Source: Liopterus haemorrhoidalis | Taxonomy: Eukaryota > Arthropoda > Insecta > Coleoptera > Dytiscidae | Length of the DNA stretch: 64,000 nucleotides | Assembly (NCBI GenBank): GCA_963971575.1 | Contig: OZ020611.1 | Coordinates: forward strand, 244,676,654 to 244,740,653 | Direction of reading: 5' to 3' | Shown: piece by piece, positions 48,901 through 57,426 of the stretch | How positions within the stretch are numbered: the stretch's first letter is position 1 | How the letters are laid out: every line of letters begins with the position of its first letter | Program-made: the position numbers and the translations under genes | The notes under the pieces: model-generated | Seen by the model: only the letters and a program-made list of their open reading frames with translations | What the model was told of the DNA's origin: nothing | Databases searched by the model: none

Positions 48901-51900
48901 CGAGAAACAGATGAAAATAATATGTTTTTTCAAAAACAAAATTTAGTTCGTATATAACGCATTAAGAGCTTCCATTTCATATCGCACTCAAAATAAAAAA
49001 AAAATATATTTTTTTTTATTTATATATTTACTTATTTTTATTTTTTTTTAAAGTAAAATTTATTAAAAAGTATGTTCATATTTTTCACGCGATGTGACGT
49101 TTTAAAGTCTCTATAATATGTTCTGTATCTCTTTTTCCATAGGTATGCGTGTAAAAGAACTATGCATGTCAAATACACTGTCTAGAACCAGCTGTTTGGC
49201 CACAAATTGGACACACAGATACATGAACTGAAGAAAACAAATATTTATAATGAAATATTTCTTTATTTCTATTTTCTCAATTATTTTAGATACATTAAAT
49301 TTTTTTATATTTTCGCGCTTGTGATTTTGTTTTGTCAGTATTTTTTCTACATACGGGTCAAGGAACTGTATATGCATACCACATCTGCTCTCTAGATCCA
49401 GCTGTTGGCCACAATTTCTACCGAACAGACAGACAGACAAACAGATACATGAACTAAAAAACCAAATATTTATAATATCTTTATTTTTATTTTATAAAAT
49501 ATTTTAGATAACATTATATATCTTATATTATTTAAATAATTAATAACAAAATACTACCTCCCCGGGAATGGAATCCGCATCCTAAAGATATCGTGTCTTA
49601 GTCCCAAACCGTTGGGCTTTGGAGGCGCGAAAATTGCGTATGATATCGCTGGACGTGTTGTGGCTCCCCTGTCGCACATAGATAATGCATTTGTACGGAG
49701 CTCAATGGTTTGGGACTAAGATGCGATATCTCAAGGACGCGGGTTCGATTCCCGGTGAAGCTGTATTTTGATATCAACTTATACTTATAGCATTTAAATG
49801 TTTAACTCATATGATCTTATACTATATACCAGGGGTGGCCAGACTTTTTCCAGCAAGAGCCTTAGTTAGCTACTTGAGCATATTTGGAGCCGCAATTTAA
49901 GTTACTGGTATAAAAATTTTAAAAAAATAATAAATTCTAATCATAATTTATTTATTTTGACAATTTTTACAAATTTATTACATTTTTTTATTTACTCTGC
50001 TAGTTGAATGTTTATGAATTTGCATTGTTGAAATTAATTTGATAATTAGGTTGATAATTAGAAATTGAATTTCTTATTAATTCTTTTAGATCAGGGGTGA
50101 GCAAATCTTTTGGCTGTCGGGCCATATTGCGGATGAAAATTTGATCGCGAGCCAAAATTTTTTTTTTTCCAATTTTAAATATTGTTTTTGATACGAAGGT
50201 TATTTTATAAATTTTAAAAGCAATATTTTTAAACTAAAACGTGTATTTATTATGAAATTTAAAGAAAAAAATTGAAAAGAAAATTGTAAAGAATGAAAAT
50301 TTGAAATAATATTGGACAGACAGTAATATTTTTGCAGGACAGAATAATTTATAAAATGCTTCGCGGGCCGGATAGAATTTAAGCGCGGGCCGGATCCGGC
50401 CCACGGGCCACCATTTGCCCAGGTCTGTTTTAGATGGTTGGTCTTCTAGCTGGTTGGTCAACTGTGAACGGAACTTCGATTTAATCAATATCATCGTTGA
50501 GTACAAAGATTCAATATTATATGTCGATCCATAAATTGGCAGTAAGCGATATGCTGCATTTCTTAAATTGTTGTACTTAATTCTTGGTACACATTTCCAA
50601 AATTCATTGATCGATTTTGCTGATTTATGTAACATTTGAAGACCTTGATCTTCTTGCACTCAGTTAATATTAATTCTCCCGATACCGTCTTCCTGTGTAT
50701 TTACAGAATTCAGAAATTTTAAGAAATAGCAATTTTTTTATTTATTATCTTAGCCACAATAAAACTCTTGGAGAAACGAATGTGGCTCGCGAGCCACAGT
50801 TTGGCCACCGTTGCTATATACCTACAATTTAATCTGGCGGCCACAGTCTCATATATAGATACTATTATAGCAAAGTAATTTTTATTTTACAAAATGAAAT
50901 ATGAACGGTGTAGTGTAGGATATACCTAATGTGAGCCGCTCAGGAAGAGCGAGTCGATATTTTTACTGTTCAAAAAATAATTAAAAACTCACCAGACAGA
51001 GGCCTACCTTTCTGGTGAGATTTTAATGATAACTTTAGATAATTTACCGATTTAACAAAAAAACGCCTTTTTCCGAAAGGCTAAACCGAACCCGTATTTT
51101 ACTTTTTACCGACCGCCAACATATATAAGGTAGGTTTTGTGATCATACCGATTTTGACATTTAGAGATTTCGATGGATCTCCACGAATTGAAGTCCCTAC
51201 ATAACGTTTTGACTATTTTTAGCATGATGTCTATCGGTCTGTCTGTCCGTCCGTCCGTCTGTCTGTGTACACGTGCAGAGCAAATTCGACTAAAATGATT
51301 TTTATGAAACTTTTGACATATTCAAGCTTTTGACATCAATGGCAAGAGTTGATCAACTTTTAGTAAAAATCGGTTGACTAGAAATGGGAGTTTACTCGTC
51401 TCGATTTTAAGATTTTTGCGAATATTTAGCAACAGAAAAATATTTCGATAAAATTTAGTTAACAAAAGTTGCTATAAAAATAATAACTAACAACTTTTAT
51501 TTGAGACAATTTTTGATAAAACGAATTTTTTTTTCTAAGTATCTATTTTTACCGACCGCCAACATATATAAGGGAGGTATTGTGATCATACCGATTTTGA
51601 CATTTCGAGATTTCGATGGCACTCCACGAATTGAGGTCCCTACATAACGTTTTGACTATTTTTAGCATGATGTCTGTCGGTCTGTCTGTCTGTCCGTCCG
51701 TCTGTCTGTCCGTCTGTCTGTCTGTCTGTCTGTCCGTCTGTCCGTCTGTGTACACGTGCAGAGCAAATTTGGCTGAAAGGATTTTTATGAAACTGCATAT
51801 TTAAGCTTCTGCCATCAATGGCACGAGGTGATCAACTTTTGGTAAAAATTGGTTGACTAGAAATGGGAGTTTACTCGTGTCGATTATAAGATTTTTGTGA

Positions 51901-54900
51901 ATATTTTACAACAGAAAAATATTTCGAAAAAAATTATTGAACAAAAGTTGCTATAAAAGCAATAACGAATAACTTTTATTTGAGACGTTTTTTTGATAAA
52001 ACGAAAAATTGAAAAGAATTTTGAAAAGAATTTTTTTAAGTCTCAATTATTTCATACTTATATGTAACGTTTCCATGGTCATGATAAATAATATCTATGT
52101 TAGAAAATATTAGTCCAAGTTATTTCTACTCTGCTGCTAGAATGTATTTTATATAAGTACTTTACGATGGCGGTCGGTCCTGTGGTGGCCACAGCTGATT
52201 TTTACCGACCGCCAAATATAAAAGGGAGGTATTGTGATCATACGGATTTTGACATTTCGAGACTTCGATGGATCTCCACGAATTGAGGTCCCTACATAAC
52301 GTTTTGACTCTTTTTAGCATGATGTCTGTCTGTCTGTCCGTCCGTCTGTCTGTCCGTCCGTCTGTCTGTCCGTCTGCCTGCTGTCCGTCTGTCTGTGCGT
52401 CTGTCTGTGTACACGTGCAGAGCAAATTCGGCTGAAAGGATTTTTATGAACCTTCATATTTAAGCTTTTGCCATCAACGGCACGAGTTGATCAACTTTTG
52501 GTAAAAATCGGTTGACTAAAAATGGGAGTTTACTCGTGCCGATTTTAAGATTTTTGCGAATATTTCACAACAGAAATATATCTCGAAAAAATTTATTAAA
52601 TAAAAGTTGCTATAAAAGCAATAACTAATAACTATTAGTTGAGACGTTTTTTGATAAAACGAAAAATTTCGAATAATTTTTGTAAAATTTTTCGAAATTT
52701 TTTCCTAGTCTTAATTTTTTCATATTTATGTGTAACGTTTCCATGGTCATTATAAATAATATCTCTGTTAGAAAATATTAGGTCAAGTTATTTCTACTCT
52801 GCTGCTAGAATGTAATTTATATAAGTACTTGATGATGGCGGTCGGTCCTGTGGTGGCCACAGCTGATTTTTTATCTACATATTAACCGGAACTGAGACCA
52901 AATATTTGAACCAGTAATTAATCGTTTTTTTTTTTTTTCTAATTTTTATTCATTTATTGGAACTGTGAATTAATTTGCCTACGATCTGCCCCATACATTA
53001 TTTAAACTCAAACTGAAAATGTTTCTGCCGTTATATATTTTATGATCATTTTCATTTTAATTATATTTTATTCTATTTATTTTCTCTAATTATTATTTAT
53101 TTATTTTGAAAATAAGAAACAATTTGAACGAATCGAACGACGAACCGGTTATTACACCGATTCAACTTTCTAATGTTTTAACCGGAACAACAAACCAAAC
53201 CACCGAATTCAAGAGAATCGTTAATCGAAACAGAACCGTATTTTATACCTGTTCGAACTCATGCTCAATGGCATGTGGTATGCATTATGTTTCTATGTTT
53301 ATTTGTTAGTTAATATAAATGTATACTTACCATATGTTCTCCGTTTTATACATAATATCGTCGCATAAGTTAACAATGGGAGCTACGAGTACCACAGCGA
53401 GGGTGAGTCCTCCATACCACCACTGGTGACTGCGGAGGAACTGCACCGCAACAGCCAGGTCTGAGCCGATATCGGCAAGGAACAGCAACAGTGACACTGG
53501 GATGGCGTACAGGTCCAGCCATGTTATGTCATACCAGTGTCGCATGGCGCTCGCCCCTGAAACACCCAGAACTGTCAGACAACCACCTGACACACTGCAC
53601 CACCACCACCACCGGTCCACGTGCACGCTCCCATGTGAGGTGTCACCAGTAGAGATGAGCGATATTTCACTGACAGTGATTTTTTCACCGTGATTTATAA
53701 ATCACTGTTTGTAACGGTGATAAAAAACATAAAATCACGCTCACAGTGATTTTACACATGCAGTCTTTATACAAATTTTATAATATTGTAATTATCGTAA
53801 TATTTGATATGTCTAAAACATATTGATAATTTAAAATTTTTGTGACATGGATACAAATATATCGGCACATCAGAGGTAAATTGTATTAAGCAGCAAATAA
53901 CTCAGAAAAGACGATTTAAGATCAGTGGCGGATCAAGCCTTCGCCGGGCCCAAGACATATTTGATTTTCGGGCCCCCAACCTATAATTTACGGGCCCTCA
54001 ACCTATGTTTTACGGGCCCTCAACCTAGAGGCGTTCAAAGTGAAGAGCAAAAAAAGGGACTTCACCTCCCAAATCCAAGTGAAGAGCAAAAAAAAAGGTC
54101 CTCACCTCCCAAATCCAAGTGAAGAGCAAAAAAAAAAGACCTCACCGCCCAAATCCGGGCCCAAGACAAATGTATTTTTTGTCTCATGCGAAGATCCGTC
54201 ACTGTTTAAGATTGTTTATTGTCATGCGTTGATCGACTTAATACAGTTTTAAAACAACGAATATCGAAACTAGCTAGAGCTTCAGCTCCAAATTATATTC
54301 CACTCGACAGACCATAAAGTATTAAGTCACCTGGCACTAAAATTTCATTTCTGATAAAAATGTGACTTGATACAGTTTACCTCTAAGTTGCTGATATTTG
54401 TTAAGTATATGAAAAATAGCGAAAGATCACATATAAAATTATTTTTGACACAATTTTGAATAAATTTTATATAAATAGGTACTAGGCATGTACTTTTTAA
54501 ACCAGTAAATATGGTAAATATTTATTGACTTAATTACTTAATAATAAAATAACTTGGAAGAATTACAGTGGATTAGATTTGGATTAGCACAGGAGAATTT
54601 GACAGGTTAAAAATCAGTCAGAGTGAAACAAGGACGTTCACCGCAGTAAGTTTGTCTAGATAGCAGTTCTGAAGTATTAGCCCAAGAAGGATGGAAATAC
54701 CAATTTTTTTAATTTTTTAGCATTATGATCGTAGGTAAATATATAGATATGGATTTTAGAGATGAGGACCCTTTTTTTTTGTTCATCACTTGTATTTTAC
54801 AAGTGAAGACCTTTTTTTGTCATTACTTGTATTTCAGAAGCGAGGAGTTTTTTTTTATATCTTCACTTCTTTTTTGTCTACCCCCCCCCCCCTCAATAAA

Positions 54901-57392
54901 AATTCCTGGGTGCGCGACTGTTTATACTTCATGTCCAGTGATGGGCGCGTATACTACCTGCATCATGTAAAGTTACTCCATTGATTACGTGTAAAGAATT
55001 ACGGCGCATGCGTATTAGCTTCTGTCATTCATGTAACCTTACTTATGTATTTAATTACTCAATTAAAGGTATTCAAATGGACGTTATCGTCTATGACAGG
55101 TACATTTTAAAAAAGTTCGCATATAATTAAACAATTAATTAATTATTTGTATAAATTATTAGTTAAACTGTTCCTACAGTCTGTTCCAAACGGTTAAGCG
55201 GAACTAGATTTTCCAATCTAGTTACTTTCATTGTTTAAATCGTGCCTTTCGGCCGTTATATTTAAGCTTTGTAAATCATACTTACAATAAACATTTTTTG
55301 GTTAAGGTTAATATCATTTTAAAATGTCATTTTCTTTATTTTTTGTGTCATTCTTAATACAAATTTCCCATTTCTTTATTTTTTTGTCATTAAAATATCT
55401 AAAAAAAATATTTAATTTTGACATATGTCATTCGTTTCCATGGTTTCATTGTTGGAATTTTAAATTTTGACATTCCAACGTGAAAAATAAAATAACCCAA
55501 GCAAGGTCCCTTCTCGTGACAACCTAATAGAACTAAATTCCCATTTAGTTCCGCTTAACCGTTTGGAACAGACTGTAACATTCGATGAATGTTGATATAA
55601 GGTAAGGTGTTAGCTGATTTATATTCTAACAATGTTAATACAGTCTGTTCCAAACGGTTAAGCGGAACTAGATTTTGCAATCTAGTTACTTTCATCGTTT
55701 AAATCGTGCCTTTCGGCCGTTTTGTTTAAGCTTTGTAAATCATACTTACAATAAACATTTTTTGGTTAAGGTTAATATCATTTTCTTTATTTTTTGTGTC
55801 ATTCTTAATACAAATTTCCCATTTCTTTATTTTTTTGTCATTAAAATATCTAAAAAATATATTTAATTTTGACATATGTCATTCGTTTCCATGGTTTCAT
55901 TGTTGGAATTTTAAATTTTGACATTCCAACGTGAAAAATGAAATAACCCAAGCAAGGTCCCTTCTCGTGACAACCTAATAGAACTAAATTCCCATTTAGT
56001 TCCGCTTAACCGTTTGGAACAGACTGTATATAATACCTACTTACATTTTGTCTTTTTATTTTTACAAGAATAATTTTTATGAGCAATATTAAAGAAACAA
56101 TGTAAATAATTAAAGGAAAAATCAGCTGTGGCCACCACAGGACCGACCGCCATCATAAAGTACTTATATAAAATACATTCTAGCAGCAGAGTAAAAATAA
56201 CTTGGCCTAATATTTTCTAACAGAGATATAAGCTGTTCACTTTTGTAAGAACACACTAAGAGGGAATTTTGTTTTCAATAGTTTGCACCTTTGAAGCTGT
56301 ATGTCATGTTGGTATTAAAAAATGTCACTTTTTTTAAATGTCAATCCATTTGACATATGTCATAATGAAAATTGATGTGAAGTGTGAATTTTCACACATT
56401 GCAGGGTTTCGCAGATATATAATAAGTGAAGGCGGCATGCTGAGTGTGTAATCTTTTTAAAATAATTTATCGTCTGTTAATCTCAGAGCTTTAAAAACAA
56501 ATTTTATGTTAAAATATTTTTTTGTTAATTTTAATTCGAATACCTAATATCATTATTTAGGTTTCTAAATAAGTGCAGTATTTTTTTTATATAACAAGGT
56601 TCATTAAGATTTTGAAAATTGGGCCTATGGCTTTCATTGGTTGTCTTAAATCATACGCTCCGCCCCTCTGGCTTCGTATAAATGACACAGAATGAAAATA
56701 TAATTCCAATTGGTTATTAAATTTACGCTCTTGAAAATTAAATTCAAAATGTGCTAAAATATAACTAGAATTTTAACAAATTAATTTAAACATAATAAGT
56801 ATGAAAAAAAAAAACAAAAAATAAAATTGACTCCACAAGTCAGGAACGAACCTGTGTAGTGAATAACGATCCTGTGTGGTTGTCGAGCAACTGAGCCACT
56901 GGACCACCAAACGCTTATCAACTTAGTGTGTTATAAGAGTATAACATGTATGCATCGTCAACCAAAAAACACAAAAAATGCGTTATTTTCCGAAAACATA
57001 ATCTGATCAAAAATTCCTGTTGTACTATTCCGGTTCACACCATTATACATTACTTAGAATTTTTTCACATTTTTAGTTTAAACCATCTGGGCTACAGGGT
57101 GTGGGACAAAAATTTTTTTGCACAATTTTGGCAAAAATCGCCTCAAAATAATTTATTTTGCAAAAATTAAATTTTGATCGTTAATCCACGTACTAAGGAC
57201 TTTCATTTGATACCCTACTCAGAATTTTAAAAAAATATATTTTTTTTCGATGAGTACATATTTGTTTATATTTTTAGGGGGATATGTTTTTTAAATGTTT
57301 TAGTATTTTTTCTATGTGCGGGTCAAAAAGTTATACAAGCATGCCAATTTTCAACTCTCTAGGTTTAGCCGTTTGGCTACAATTTTTACCGA

Positions 57393-57426
<34 letters not shown>

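Larger units (their letters stand above)
49830..50813 (-). mobile_element. hAT element relic with perfect 8-bp TSD
   Basis: Ends CAGGGGTGGCCAGACT and (inverse) CAACGGTGGCCAAACT, flanked by CTATATAC at 49822-49829 and 50814-50821. It contains the C-terminal part of its transposase and, inside that, a smaller hAT MITE. Confidence 0.9.

Noticed and set aside
49700..49775. Functional tRNA gene
   Set aside because: The B-box arm is good but the 5' half does not pair as an acceptor stem, and an inverted copy lies next to it.
53106..53309. Host coding exon next to the XKR exon
   Set aside because: It is on the opposite strand, has no domain and no consistent splice sites.
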